The position numbers were made by a program, and so were the translations under genes. A stretch of DNA of 64,000 nucleotides, from assembly GCF_003254395.2 (NCBI RefSeq), contig NC_037643.1, forward strand, positions 4,639,458 to 4,703,457. The letters are read 5' to 3'. This document shows positions 12,367-25,086 of this stretch, piece after piece (the stretch's first letter is position 1; the number at the start of each line of letters is the position of its first letter). The notes beneath the pieces are model-generated. The model was not told the DNA's origin. It was given only the letters and a program-made list of their open reading frames with translations, and searched no databases. This stretch comes from Apis mellifera. Lineage: Eukaryota > Arthropoda > Insecta > Hymenoptera > Apidae.

Positions 12367-12550
12367 CGATCACATAGCTGTACCCGTCCAAGGTGAGAAC
12401 ACACTTGCGCGTGTTGGAAGAGCTCGGAATGCCGGGCACTAGTCTCCGAGAAATTCGCTTACCAGGGCTGCAAGGAGTACCGCCGGTACTCGCAGCACCT
12501 GGGTCCGAGTGGCACTTCTGCACCGGGTCTTTGCTTTGTCTAGACATCAT
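12367..12550 (-). CDS. Alternative coding first exon (form B) of an unidentified minus-strand gene
   Basis: Reading leftwards on the minus strand, tandem ATG codons start at 12550. An in-frame TAA lies 29 codons upstream with no ATG between, so this is a true translation start; A at -3 gives a good context. The exon codes 61 residues plus one base and ends at a strong donor, ATCG|GTGAGT (12366-12361). The N-terminus is Ser/Pro/Gly-rich and looks disordered (PGAASTGGTPCSPGKR). The last residues, KCVLTLDGYSYVI-G, resemble the end of the exon at 53363-53486, which stops in the same codon phase. Codon usage and GC content stand out from the surrounding AT-rich DNA. The shared motif and phase say both splice to one common exon, which I do not see. 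The protein family is not recognised. Confidence 0.72.
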
Positions 12551-12970
12551 CGTCCTCTTCCGGGGCCACTTGTACGTCGCTTCTCCACCAGAAGCCGGAA
12601 GAAAAGAAAACCTACTTGCACACCATACCCATACTTAGCCACGCGACAATCCAGTCCCCGCTATCGCGGCCAACTTTTCATCCAGACAAGGTCCTGACAA
12701 CGCGTGCTCGATACTCCTCATTGCCGTTGGAACACACACCCCTATCGTACACGCACATCCACACGCACTTGCTTCACTTCGAATCGCGGAACAGTTCACC
12801 TTGCTCGCTCGTTTCCAATCAAACTTCGATCTTCCCTCTTTTATCTTCCCCTTTGCCTCTCCGCTTCTTCTGCTTCTTTTTTTTTAACGAACCGACAACA
12901 TTTGCTTCGAAAAGCTTCTCTGGATCACTTTCTGGCGATGAAACATTGTGAGATACATTTCTTTTAATTC
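12551..12970 (-). promoter_or_regulatory. 5' leader and probable promoter region of form B
   Basis: A sharply GC-richer block directly upstream of the form B start, with several CpGs and a pyrimidine-rich plus strand. A donor-like CAAG|GTGAAC on the minus strand (exon side ending at 12801) may mark an extra leader exon, but its acceptor is weak (after a pyrimidine tract near 12590). Open frames on the plus strand here are overlapping and low-complexity, as expected of leader DNA. The start of transcription cannot be placed. Confidence 0.4.
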
Positions 12971-14675
12971 ATCTGGTTAGAACACGAATCAAATAGTAAC
13001 GATGAGTACTAGACTCGTGTAATTCAAGCTTGTTTTAACGGTCATCTTTTATTTTTTCTATTATATTCGTGGTTTGGAATTCGAGAATAGAAAAAGAAAA
13101 TAGGATCGATTGAATGATTTTCCGTGTAGAGAAACGGGGAAAATTCCTTTTTGCAGAGCGATTGTTTGGTAAAAGAGCTTCCCTCTCGAAACGTTTCCAG
13201 TGTACGCAAAGTAAAGTAATTTGTTTAAAGTCCCTTAAGAAAACACGTTCAGGCACGTCTGTTGCATGTTTGTCTCTATTCCAGCTTGTTGTATTATCCC
13301 GTATCACTTTCTTTGGTATCGAATGTTTTATTTTATCTTCGTTTTAATCGATCGTAAAACCACGAAAGATCGTCCCCCTTGTTTTTCGTCGGAAGATAAA
13401 ACTTACAACACAACTGAGTCTCCCCAACCCAAGTGTTTTGCAAACGAAGTTTGCCCTGTTAAGCAGATATCTCAACTATTAAACTGCTACGAGGTTTGAT
13501 CAACTTCAACGACAATAGATTCGCCGTTTCCCGATAAACTTGTTTATCTTCTGGAATTGTTTTCAACCGTGCTGATTTCCAGCGAAGGATTAACACCATC
13601 GTTTTCCCTCCTTCGTGGAAATTTTCTTCGACGTCTTCTCCTTGTTCCCAATTATGCGGAAATTCTTTTTACCAAATCCAAAAACGCGATAAAATTCACC
13701 ACTTCCTCTTCCGTTGTTCAACAGTCACGTCGATTGTTAATTTAATTCGCTTAAGGAATGTTTCTGAATGCAAAATATCTCCACTGTTCTCGAGTCCCTT
13801 TCGTTTTATTTAAAAAATATTCAACCATTTGAATTCCTGGTTTCGTTAAATTCACGTTTCATCCCCGATCAATTTTTTCTATCGGGAACGATTCAAGTTT
13901 GAAAAAAAGTTCCAGAAGTCGTTGATCTCGAATTTATCGACCTGTGGATTCCACGACGTTTCCAAAGCGCGAACAACGTGCGCTATATTCTCGTTACGAG
14001 GGCCATCGATGTCGGCTTTCATCGCATTACCAAGCAAATCTTCCGGTTCTGCTACAAATACACCGGCTTCGTTTCGACTAGGCAAACAAACCGACTTCTC
14101 TTCTCCCTCTGTTTTTCCTTCCTTTTCACACCTTGGTGAACTTTCCAAGCCCTATATAGGCTCAATAGGGTTTCCGCGAGAGCGCAAAAATTTATGCAGC
14201 GAACACTGACCTCCCCACCGATTATTCCAGCTAACGATCCCCCACCGTGTAAACGACCTGTGTAAGAATTCTTATACCCGGCCAACTCGATCCTACAATT
14301 TCCAATCTTTCCTATCGTGCACCTTGCGAAAGTATATCATTCATCTTCGATATATCTCTCTTAGCGACGCGTGAAAAGTGATCGAACACCGAAATTGGGC
14401 AGAATTCTCGAATAGAAGTTTCGAGATACTTGATTATGATTATCTACGTTACTCGATCGTCGTCTTGTCTATTCATCCTTCTAATCATCGACATTAAGGG
14501 TCGCTCGTTAACCATAAATAGAATAGATACATTAATCTACTAATAGCTCGTTTTGATCGACGTACTCGGTTCCCCGCAGAGCAACTCTTCGGGTTGATTG
14601 ATCACTTCGAAAACGAGCGACGTATTAACACGTGCTCGTCGCAAAGATTTTTCCGGATCAAAGCAAACGTGCAGT

Positions 14676-14712
<37 letters not shown>

Positions 14713-14900
14713 CCCTTTCCCTTTTCGTCTTCGATCCGATGGATCCTCGTCCAGTGAATCGCGAGAAATTTGGTGGCGAAATCGAGTCCGCTCGTAAAAG
14801 ATATTATCTCGGTTGAAAAGTTGACAGAGTTTCTCCAATGGCAATTTAGCTGGAAACCCCCGGTTGGAAACTCAAGGGCCGATAGTTCAATTACCTCTTC
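12971..14900. other. CpG-containing stretch without a recognised gene
   Basis: Moderately GC-rich for this window, with short frames open on both strands and none splice-bounded. Probably upstream regulatory DNA or intron close to the promoter-like zone. Confidence 0.4.
14681..14711 (+). repeat. AT microsatellite
   Basis: About 15 AT units without interruption. Confidence 0.95.
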
Positions 14901-16110
14901 GCCTTTTTCGCGCTGGTTTCACGGTACGGCACGTTGTACGTGCATGCACGGGCACGGGAAATCGCGATGGTCGGGGGTGGAGGGTATCCCACGATCGATT
15001 CGCGTTACCATAACGTTAAATTCAGTTTGCCCGCTCGTGCACCGGCGCGCCGGCACTCTCGCGAAGCCGGCACGCGCGCGGTGCGCACGTTTTCATGTGA
15101 CGATCGATCTGCACGCGTCCCCTGATCATCGGGATCGAGGTGCGCTCATCAATCGATCCCGGCTACGCTCGCACAGGTGTCATTTCACGAACCGTCCAAT
15201 ACGACAGTTTCATCGGTCTCCAGATCGATTGTATTTATTTATAATCTATCCAAGATTAGTTCTTCGTGCCAACTATTTCCTCTTCCTTTTAGGCCGTGTC
15301 TTTTTTTATCGATAACCGATCCAGGATTCATCCATTCCCCTATCCTTGAAAATCTAGAGGATAACTAGTGTTCAACGCTGCTTGGACTTATCATACTCCA
15401 ATAATCCAACGATCGATCCTGCTTCCTTGATCTTCCGTTGTCGCGACAACGTAACTATCCACAAGACGATCGATCCCTCTATAGCAAACTCTGGGTCGTG
15501 ATCGAAACGAGGAGGACCGGCGAAAGAGGCGCGCGAGTGGAAGAGCCTCGTGCTTGGTCAGACGTCACGCGGCGGTCTCGTGCACGCGAGAGGGACCGGC
15601 CGGCGAACCCGAACGAAGGGGAAGATCGCGAGCGAGGGAGAAGGAGAGAGAGAGAGAAAGAGGGAGAGAAAGCGAACTGATACACGCGCGAGCAAAGACA
15701 CGCGACCACGCGAAAACGGAGACACGCGTGCGACCCGAGCCGCGGTACCGCTACAACTGAACCATTCCAAACTTCCACCTCTCGCCGAGCTCCCCCCTCC
15801 TCACGCTCACCACGTCGTTCTGAACCCTCCTGTCGACCCGCCACGTCGCCCTCTCACTACTCGCTCTTCCTCTCTCGCTCTCGCTCTCCTTCCGTCTATC
15901 GTCTATCATTCTTTCTCCCTCCCCTTCGTCGCTCCGACAATTTCCATCCTTTTCTATTTCGTTATTCCCGCTCCTCGTCGTTCTACGCCGGCTACGTAGA
16001 CTCTGATCGGTTTCGTTTCTACCTTCCTTCAGTTTCACTCCATCCCCCATCCCCCCTCTCTCGAAATCGCTTTGTTTTCCCTGTCCTCGTGAGTATTATT
16101 CGCCCTCAGG
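14900..16110. promoter_or_regulatory. CpG-rich promoter-like island with donors on both strands
   Basis: The GC- and CpG-richest part of the window, with GGCGCGCC-like stretches near 15045 and a purine-rich GAGAGA tract (about 15640-15675) resembling GAGA-factor sites. On the plus strand a good donor CTCAG|GTAAAC ends an exon-like segment at 16109, with a second, CTC|GTGAGT, at 16088. On the minus strand ACGTG|GTGAGC ends a possible exon at 15811. These suggest first exons leaving in both directions. Long open frames here (181 codons from 14770, 149 codons from 15550) lack typical protein composition and are probably by-products of high GC. The minus-strand exon, if real, could feed the 12550 start. 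Confidence 0.4.
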
Positions 16111-19100
16111 TAAACATCGAGGTCTCCTCGCGAGGGAAGTACGCGTGGATATAGGATGGATAAGGGGATGTTTGGTTTGGTACGTGGTGGAGATTGTTTC
16201 GGGGACGTGGATTAAGAATAAAAGCACGGTCCGTAAGTGAATTTGCTGATTTCGATTAGACCGATTGTCGGTTTAACGAAGGAAAAAAGTTGGATGGTTG
16301 TTTTTGAAGTAGGATGATCATTTGATCATTCTTTCTATTAATAAATAAAATTGAGAAATGAGTTATATTTAGTTATTTATTGTTCAATTTTGCGTAGGAT
16401 GTAATAGCGTTTGACGTATTTTTTCTTCTTTTGAAATTTTATGATCTTTGTATCGATGTTTGCAAAACGTATATATTATTATATAAATATTAAAAATAGA
16501 TAGCGTTTTTTGGAATATAAAATGTTTTGATGTAATTGATTGAAGAAGTAATAAAAGAAAGCAAAAGAAAGAACAGTGAAATGTATTAAACAAAAAATAT
16601 TTTAAGAAATTAATATTTATATATTTAAATATTTTTTCTGAGACTTCCTGCTGGTTAAATACGTTATTCTATTATTATTTTGAAAATGAATATTGAATTA
16701 AATATTACTTTTGTAAAAGAAAACTTCTTTTGATTTATTTAAATATTTTTGTAACGTGAAAATTTACTTTTTTTGATATTTCTTCTATTATTTAAACAAT
16801 TTGGCAAAACTTTTTTATTTTTTGCTTTCTACATTCTATATGCTTCAATAATATAAAATATTTTTCTCGTGATACATTCATATTTATCTTGAATATGGGG
16901 CATAAGAGTTAAAATTATCAATACTTATTCACTGAATACTTATTCATCGCATATCGTGATATCTTCACGCATCACAAAATTTCAAAACACGTATAGAACG
17001 TTCAATATAATTTTTATTTTATTTTATTTAGTTTATTCGATCCTCTCGTCGCGTTCATCCTTCTTAGAATCATTTTCACAATTGTATTTCTCGTTTGACC
17101 CTTTCACCTTTGCTCAATCCATCCTACGCTGACAGGTATCCACCTCTATCACTGTCGCAACCTTCCTGTCGTTCGAGTACTATAAAACGCCTTTGGAAAT
17201 TTTTATTAGAAATCAAGCGATGAACAAGATCGTTGAAATAAATAATTTAATCGAAGACTTGACGAGACGAGATAAAAAAAAAATGATTTCGAAAGCGAAC
17301 GAATAACACGCTAACCAACGTTAAATTAATTAGAAAAGTTCATTCATTTAACTATTTTTTTTTCTTTTTTTTACTCCTTACGATTCTACTGAGAATTATT
17401 TTCTCTGTTTTATTTTTTATCTTTTTTTTCTTTCATCGTTGTATCGTCTATTCGATATTTTATTTCGTTTGATAAAATTTTTATGATAATTTTATATTTT
17501 TTTAACGTTAATGATCAATTGTATATTTAAGAATTACGGAATCTTCGCGAGATATATTGAAATTTATATTATTATAAAATTACACTTTAATAAAAAAGTA
17601 AAAAGATTTGGCATGAAATAGCTTTTTATTATTTTAATAGAATAAAGAAAAAAATAAAATAATTAAATAAACGTATAATAGAATTTCAAAAATGGATTTG
17701 GATTTTAGTCTTTCAGCTTCGCTGAAATATTTATTCGCCTATCGCAGATTATTATTTTATTCCTTTCTATTTTTTTTTTTTTTTTTTTTTTTTTTATAAA
17801 CTTGACAATGCTTTCAAAAGCGATTAAAAAAAATCTATCATTTAATCTTTCCTTCCTTTTTATCCCCTTTTCCATTTCATACCAATACCTTTTAAAATCA
17901 TTCCCACCCCAATCATTGACACCTGTCGTGTTTCGTTTAATCGAAGCTAGCAATTGTTTAATTGCCCTCGTAAGACCGTGTTGTCAACGTTTTGAACTTT
18001 GGAGAGATAAATTGAATTTCTGTAGTAAATCCTGTGACCACTAATAATCTCGACGAGCTATTCGTAAAACGTTCGATCGTTTCCATATGAATTGCTTTTT
18101 GCGATAATAAAATTTCTTCCCGTTCACCATCACGGTTTTCCACCCTCCAGTTACGTTCCAACATCTTTTTCCTTCCGATTCTCTCGGTTTATGCAAATTG
18201 AACCGCCGCAAACGAGTCGGGCGAATAATGAACGTTTCAGAATATATTTCAGATAAGTGGACAAACTCATCGCGAATCAGAAATTGAATATACTCTACCG
18301 TGACATGAAACTCTCCAGGGCTATAATTCTTTTAACGCTTCACCTTTGATATAAATGGCCAAGTGTTATTTGCATACAAGGCACGAGTGAATATTTTACT
18401 AGTTTTCTCTTCCCCCGAGCTTCATTAATATTATTGCTTTTGATCTTTTGAATAAAAAAAAAAAAAAAAGAATATTTTCTCAAATTTCTATGAACACTCG
18501 TCCAACTTCACTTCGATCGAAATAATACCTTTCCCTCCACGACTTGGATGGGAAACATTTTTCATGCTGATAACTTTATTGCGAAGGGTTGGTTGTACGC
18601 TGGGAGAAGATAAAAGGTTCGAGTTAGAGGCGATAATTTTTTCGACAGATAATGTCTTTAATTTAATTCCTTTGTCACGGTTATATATTGATATCACCGT
18701 TAATGTACTCTGATACACACAGAAGAACTTGATCCTTTATCTCTCGTCGCATGACACGCTCTATCTCTATCCATCCGAGCACTCGTTTAAAGGCAAAATA
18801 TGTTTTACGCTCCACGTGTCCCGTTCCTAGTCTTATACCGATAAATTTACGCTTCGAGGGATTTAATTTAGGTCAGACATAAATCGACTTGGGGTGTAAT
18901 TACCAATATAGCGAGTTGGAGAGTCGACCGCCCGAAATCTTACGCCGATCCAAATAGATCTCAGACGGGCGGATTTCGGTAAATCCTATCCATATTACCG
19001 GGACATGAAACGTTTCAAATTCAAACACACTACGCGAATACATCTGTTTTACGCGTGTAGAAATCTCAACCCCACGGGGGAAATATGTATGGAGCCTCAA

Positions 19101-20861
19101 CGAACCGTTTCAACCCCTCTTCGACACCAACCCTTGTCTCGTCACGCCTCACCACAGACCTTATCGTGGATATCACCCTCACCCACCCTTTCCCACCCTG
19201 CTCTTCACTCTTTATATAAATGTCTTTCTCCACCGTCCATCCCTCTCTTCATTTCGCAAGATCTTGAGGGTACACCTTGAAACGTGAGACTCTGGCCTCA
19301 AATATCCATAAAGCTTACTTCAAAGGTAATAAATTAACCGGCGAAGATTCTCCTTCTATCCGTGAAATAGAGGCGTGCTTCCAGTGGTTTCCTTCGGGTA
19401 ATGGTCGATTCGGTTGCGAATGTATTTATGTGACTGGAAAGAGAAAATACTTTGGGAAAGATGCGAAAGGTGCGTAAAGATAGAAACAATTTTCCACGTG
19501 AAAAATTCGTCGAATCGCGAGGCGACATTGATATATTGTAGATCGCGGTGGGAATTAAGAAATATCGAATTGGGGGGAATTTTTTGTTATTTTTGTTATC
19601 GTTTGAAAATATGCATGAATTCGATTTCGATTTCGAAGTACAATGAAACATTTGGTTGGATAAGATTATTGTGATGCGATTATTATTGATTCAAAAGATA
19701 TTTTATTGCTCATTTTAATCGAAATATATTTTTTTTTTCAATTTTTTTTTGAAATCTTCATGTGTTATCTTTAATTTTTCATGTTATAATTATGATAGTA
19801 TAAAAACTTTAAATACTATGAGAAGATTATTTTCTAAAAATATGTAAATCAGAGATAGCATTGTATCAAATGAATTCTCTTGATAAAAGTATAAATACAT
19901 AAATGTAAAAATATAAATATACATTTCATTATGTAATTTATATAATTTAGTAAGTAAGTTAAATAGAAATAAAATTATAAGTATAAAAATATAAAGATAA
20001 TGTAATTGTAGATGATAGATTGTAGATGGTAGATTAAATTTCTCTGGCATTTAAGATGCATATTTCTGAAAATTAAAAGAAATTTTGTTCATCATAATCT
20101 AGTCAATTCTGTAGAAAATTCCTTATTCAAATAGTTGCGAGGATTATTTTAAATTCATCGCATGCATCTCTGACATTCTATTCACTTCTATATAGTATTC
20201 TTCCACAAGAATAAAATCGCACACGCATGGTTTTAATTCATAACTACTTCTTATCTCGCTTCATGAATAATTTTCTTCGTTAGCTATTAAACATCAAGGA
20301 TAGATGAGAGTTAACTTGTTAAAAAGCATCTTTGTAAATTCATATCAAAGTTTAATGAACATCAATCATAATCTTATGCAAATAATCAGCAAAGACTGTC
20401 TTGCACGTTGAAAACCTCGGTAAATCAATATATTTATACATATTTACTTCAAATGTTTATTTCTTATTTCTTTCTCTATCTCATTATATAACTCTTGACA
20501 TCAATTCTTTCTACATTTTCAGCATACATTCAATTCAAATCTATTGTGACATTTTAAACATTATCTATGGATATGCATATGTATATATTTTAAATTTTAA
20601 AGAAGATTTCCATTTTATGCTTAATTTTATTCATAACTTCTCTTTTCTTTTTTTTTTTTTTTATCTTAAATATGGATAGAACAAACATATTTCAAATTAT
20701 TCTTAAACATCATGCGTATTTAATTCGTTTTTATCTTCATTATAATAATGTTCTTAAATTAACATTTGTTTCTCGTACGAGTATATGAATAATCATTACA
20801 ATTGCACAACGAAACTATTGTATAATTTTCTATGTATTTAAATAATGAAATTTTTTTATTA

Positions 20862-20893
<32 letters not shown>

Positions 20894-21900
20894 CTAAATA
20901 GTGAATATTATGAATCTCTCATCGAGTTTTTTTTTTTTTTGTATATATAATATTTTGGAATTATATTTTTAACCGAATATTTTCATTGTGTTATTATGAT
21001 TAAAAGTTTAAATCATTTTTTCTCTCTTTAAAAATTTAATTTTTGTACAGATATTTGGTAAAAGAATAAAAAAGAAAAGATTATTTAAAATGAAACTTCA
21101 ACAATTATTATATTATCGATATCTCTCAGTAAAGTTTCTCAGTGAGCTTAGGAAAATAAGTTTTCCAAAGATCTATAAAAAAATTGTAGGAAATTTTTTT
21201 CTTCACGAGAAAATCATCAACCTTTTGTTTTTTTTTTTTCGATATAAATTCTTCCATAAAATCTTCATATATTATATTATTGTTTGAAGAAATGGATTAA
21301 ATTATAACAAAATAATAATAATACAATTGTTATAATGCATTGATAATATGAATAATATATATTTTTTAGGATAATAATCATTAAAAAAGAATTTGTATAA
21401 ATTATTAATGCAGTTAAAAGAAGTTAAATTAAAAATAAAATAATTCCTGTTTTATTTATTTTTCTTAAAATAATATATTTAATGGAAAATGTTGAAACAA
21501 TTAATGAAATATAATATCAGTTAAGGATTTTGCTAACCTAGTATTACTTACACAATTGAGGATTATTACGTAATATTAATTAAACGCAGCACTATAGTAA
21601 TTATACTCCGTAAAATATTATAATGAATATGAATATTAATATTAATGAATATTTCAAATTATTAAAGAATATTATCTTCTTAGAATACCAATTAATTATT
21701 TGTTTTAATTATAAATATAAAATTTAAATATTGTAATAATAATATGATAATTAATAATTGATCGTTAATAATCAAATTTATATAAAATCATACATTAAAA
21801 ATAATAATAATATTATATAATTATTATATAATATATTATATATAATATATAATAATAATATTAATAATAATATAATAATACTAGAAATATATATAAAAGA
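16111..21900. other. Long stretch without a recognised gene
   Basis: AT-rich sequence with T and A runs. A CT-rich patch at about 19080-19260 holds a TATATAAA near 19215, and short frames follow it, but there is no splice-bounded coding sequence. From 19680 on it is extremely AT-rich. Confidence 0.5.
17770..17795 (+). repeat. Poly(T) run, 26 bases
   Basis: An uninterrupted T run, a simple repeat. Confidence 0.9.
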
Positions 21901-21942
21901 AAAGAAAATTAATCGTATAAATTCAACTTTCTACGATTTGAA

Positions 21943-22033
21943 CCGAAGATATCCGAAGATATCCGAAGATACCCGAAGATATCCGAAGTTCAACGAAGTT
22001 ATGAGCCGAAAACGGCCGAAGGGTGCCGAAGTT
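21943..22033 (+). repeat. Decamer CCGAAG array in one-turn spacing
   Basis: CCGAAG starts at 21943, 21953, 21963, 21973 and 21983, exactly 10 bp apart with spacer ATAT or ATAC. A degenerate copy follows at 21993. After a 3-bp shift, copies occur at 22006, 22016 and 22026, again 10 bp apart. The array is far more GC-rich than its flanks. It stays open in one plus frame (21913-22080, then TAG) without an ATG, so coding is unlikely. It may be a minisatellite or a helically phased set of binding sites. Confidence 0.85.
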
Positions 22034-22038
22034 ACAAA

Positions 22039-22048
22039 TTGGCGCCAA
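22039..22048. promoter_or_regulatory. E2F-type palindrome TTGGCGCCAA
   Basis: A perfect 10-bp palindrome matching the classical E2F site. It lies just downstream of the decamer array and about 80 bp upstream of an initiator-like TCAGTT. Function is inferred from the motif only. Confidence 0.4.
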
Positions 22049-22120
22049 AAAGTTCAGTAATTTTACGAACCGCGAAAGTGTAGCAGTCACGTTACTCATT
22101 ATTAATTTACATTAAATTTA

Positions 22121-22312
22121 TCAGTTTGTGCAATATATTTATACAAATATCGATATATAATGTGTGAAAATAAGTGTTAACGGAATAATTTATTATTAAA
22201 TGTGTAATATAATAATATAATAGAAATATTATATTGTATCAGTGAATCTGCGTCGTAATAGAGTATATCTTTTGTCCTTGAAGATCCTATTTTCTTTTTC
22301 CAACTTCAAACT
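22121..22312 (+). ncRNA. Possible first exon of an unknown plus-strand transcript
   Basis: TCAGTT at 22121 matches the arthropod initiator, and AAACT|GTGAGT gives a good donor at 22312. There is no long open frame between them, so the exon would be non-coding or a 5' leader. Upstream lie the E2F-type palindrome and the CCGAAG array. No downstream exon could be assigned. The combination is suggestive but every single element can occur by chance. Confidence 0.25.
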
Positions 22313-22849
22313 GTGAGTATTTTATTGAATTTTTTTTAAATATAATAATATTTATTAATTATTTGATGAAAAATTATCATAAGTAACGTAATTATATATA
22401 TATTAAATATGGCTTAATGAGGTTGAATATATTGCGCATTAACGAATGAATTTATTTGTTCCGAATACTTCGTTTATTTTTCTTGTTGCTCTATTATATT
22501 AGACCTTGTAACGTTTTTCTGGGAAATATAATGTTTAAATTTCTTTATGAATCGTTTGTGTATCGAAACGAACGATACATTAGTTTGTATATCAAAGCGA
22601 ACAGATCATTAATCACAGTGACATATTCCAATTATCAAGACTACAATTAGGTAGATGTAGAAATTTAAGAGTAAGAATTATAATCGCGAACAAATTTATA
22701 CTTATGTATGTATATTATTTCATATTTCATTGGATAAATTATAGACATATAAAATTACATATAAAATATAGATTAAACTATTTCTTTGAAATTTCTTTGA
22801 AATTTATTAGATGATTGAAATATATAACCTAAAATTATTTTATATTATA

Positions 22850-24300
22850 CATACATATAATAATAATTAATATATTTACAAAAAGAATTAAATATTAAGT
22901 AGCTTATATAAATTAAAATAAAAGTCCAAATATATATTAATAATAATATTCCTTAGTATCATATTAGACATATAATAATTTAGATAGATAGCTTTATATC
23001 AGAACAAAATAGTATAATATATCTATAAATATATGCCAATTAGGATTAAAATATTTATAAAAAGAATTAAATATTACAATATTAAGTAACTAAGATAAAT
23101 TAAGAATCAATATATATAATAATCAATATATAGAATCAATATATATATATAATAATATATAGAATCAATATATATAATAATAATATTATTTATTTATATT
23201 AGATATTTAATAATTTACACAGATAGCTTTATATCAAATCATAATGTAATATATATTAAATCAAATATAGCGTAATATATCTATGCTAATTAGGATTAAA
23301 ACGTTTAGAAAAAGAATTCAATATTAAATAGTTTAGATAAATTAAATTAGAAATCAAAATATATATATATTAATAATAACATTATTTATTCATAGACACA
23401 TTAGATATATAATAATTTAGATAGATAGTTTTATATCAAAACAAAATAGTATAATATATCTATAAATATATGATAATTAGGATTAAAATATTTACAAAAA
23501 GAAGTAAGTATTAAGTAACTAAGATAAATTAAGAATCAATATACATAATAATAATAACATTATTTATTTATATTAGATATTTAATAATTTACATAGATAG
23601 CTTTATATCAAATCAGTGTAATATATATCAAATCAAATATAGTGTAATATATCTATGCTAATTAGGATTAAAATATTTAGAAAAAGAATTCAATATTAAA
23701 TAGGTTAGATAAATTAACAAAATTGTATAATATATCTATAAATATATACCAATTAGGATTAAAATATTTACAAAAAGAATTAAATATTAAGTAACTAAGA
23801 TAAATTAAATTAAGAATCAATATATATAATAATAATAATAACATTATTTATTTATATTAGATATTTAATAATTTACATAGATAGCTTTATATCAAATCAT
23901 AGTGTAATATATTTATAAATATATGCTAATTAGGACTAAAACGTTTAGAAAAAGAATTAAATATTAAATAGCTTAGATAAATTAAATTAGAAATCAAAAA
24001 ATATATATTAATAATAACATTATTTATTCATATTAGATATATAATAATTTAGATAGATAGTTTTATATCAAACCAATATAATATAATATATCTATAAATA
24101 TATGCTAATTAGGGCTAAAACAACAAGAATTATTAATTAATTTAGATTTAGAAATTAGAAATCAAAATTAATAACATTCATATTAGATATTTAATAATTT
24201 ATATAGATAGTTTTATATCAAATCAATATATAAATGGTATAATATATTTATAAATTAGGACTATTAATAAATAATAGGAATTATTATTAGAAGTTAAATT
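22850..24300 (+). repeat. AT-rich tandem array, divergent units of about 150-230 bp
   Basis: The core ATAGATAG(C/T)TTTATATCA recurs at about 22987, 23221, 23425, 23595, 23877, 24054 and 24204. Around each core are the same neighbours: CTAATTAGGATTAAAA, then AAAAAGAATTAAATATTAA, then TATTAGATAT. At least two unit types can be told apart (core followed by CAAATCA versus CAAAACAAAATAG), and some units are truncated. No open frame is conserved between units. It looks like a local satellite or minisatellite degraded by indels. Confidence 0.85.
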
Positions 24301-24484
24301 CGTTTCTCTTCAAATTATTTTCTCTTTTTCTTTATTTTACTTTTCTTGGATAAAAAATACATTATTCTATATAAAAATATTAAATCAGTAGAATATTTAT
24401 ACATTATATATGTTTATGCATTTATACAAAATTAGAATATAAATTAATGTATAAAAATCTACAAAATGCAAAAAGGCATGAAAG

Positions 24485-24905
24485 ATTGTATAGTATTCAT
24501 TATGATATTTAAGGAATAATCAAATCAAATTTCTAAGTTACATTTTTTTAATGATATTCAAATTTAATTTTGCATAAAAATCCACAATAGTCAGATATCC
24601 AGATTATATTTCAAATAATATTACAACAAAATATAGTATTCATTATGATATTCGAGGAATAAATCAAATTTCTAAGCTACATTTTTTTAATCTTGTTCAA
24701 TTTTAATTTTGCATAAAAATTCACAATAGTCAGATATCCAGATTATATTTCACAAACAATATTACAACAATATATAGTACTCATTATGATATTCAAGGAA
24801 TAAATCAAATTTCTAAGCTACATTTTTTTTAATCATATTCAATTTTAATTTTGCATAAAAATTCACAATAGTCAGATATTTAGATTATATTTCACAAATA
24901 ATAAT
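24485..24905 (+). repeat. Three tandem copies of a 142-bp unit
   Basis: TAGTATTCATTATGATATT starts at 24491 and 24634, with TAGTACTCATTATGATATT at 24775, so the units are 143 and 141 bp. Each continues with AAATTTCTAAG(T/C)TACATTTTTT and CACAATAGTCAGATAT. The copies are highly similar, more so than the units of the preceding array, which points to a younger expansion. Sequence is unrelated to that array. Confidence 0.9.
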
Positions 24906-25030
24906 GAACAATATTTTACATATTTTTCATATTTTTTATTGTTCAATAATTGTTTCAAATTACACAGAAGTTCACAAACATCTTAGAATTTAGTATTTAA
25001 TATTAGAATCTTATTATCTCTATTTATCTC

Positions 25031-25086
25031 TATTTAGTATTAGTAGTAATATTAGTATTAGTATTAGTCTTAGTATTAGTATTTAG
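25031..25086 (+). repeat. TTAGTA hexamer repeat
   Basis: A degenerate run of TTAGTA units. It resembles but does not match the insect telomeric TTAGG. Confidence 0.75.

Noticed and set aside
12393..12967. Plus-strand frames across the form B exon and its leader
   Set aside because: They are shadows of the minus-strand coding exon or low-complexity frames in pyrimidine-rich DNA, without splice support.
14770..15315. Longest open frame in the window, 181 codons on the plus strand
   Set aside because: It lies in a CpG-rich block where stops are rare, has no ATG at its start, overlaps frames in other phases, and is Arg/His/Ser-rich without protein-like periodicity.
15550..15999. 149-codon plus frame and overlapping minus frames
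   Set aside because: Purine-rich and pyrimidine-rich simple sequence gives R/E/K- and S/L/P-rich strings on opposite strands. This is the signature of leader or promoter DNA, not protein.
19211..19477. TATATAAA followed by a 66-codon plus frame
   Set aside because: An AT-rich genome makes TATA matches common, and the minus strand is also open for 105 codons over the same region with no splice or composition support for either.
22030..22060. TGGCGCC as a retroviral or LTR-element primer-binding site
   Set aside because: The match does not extend beyond TGGCGCC, and no terminal repeats or gag/pol-like frames flank it.
25031..25086. TTAGTA repeat as telomeric DNA
   Set aside because: The unit differs from insect TTAGG, the run is short and imperfect, and it lies inside unique sequence.
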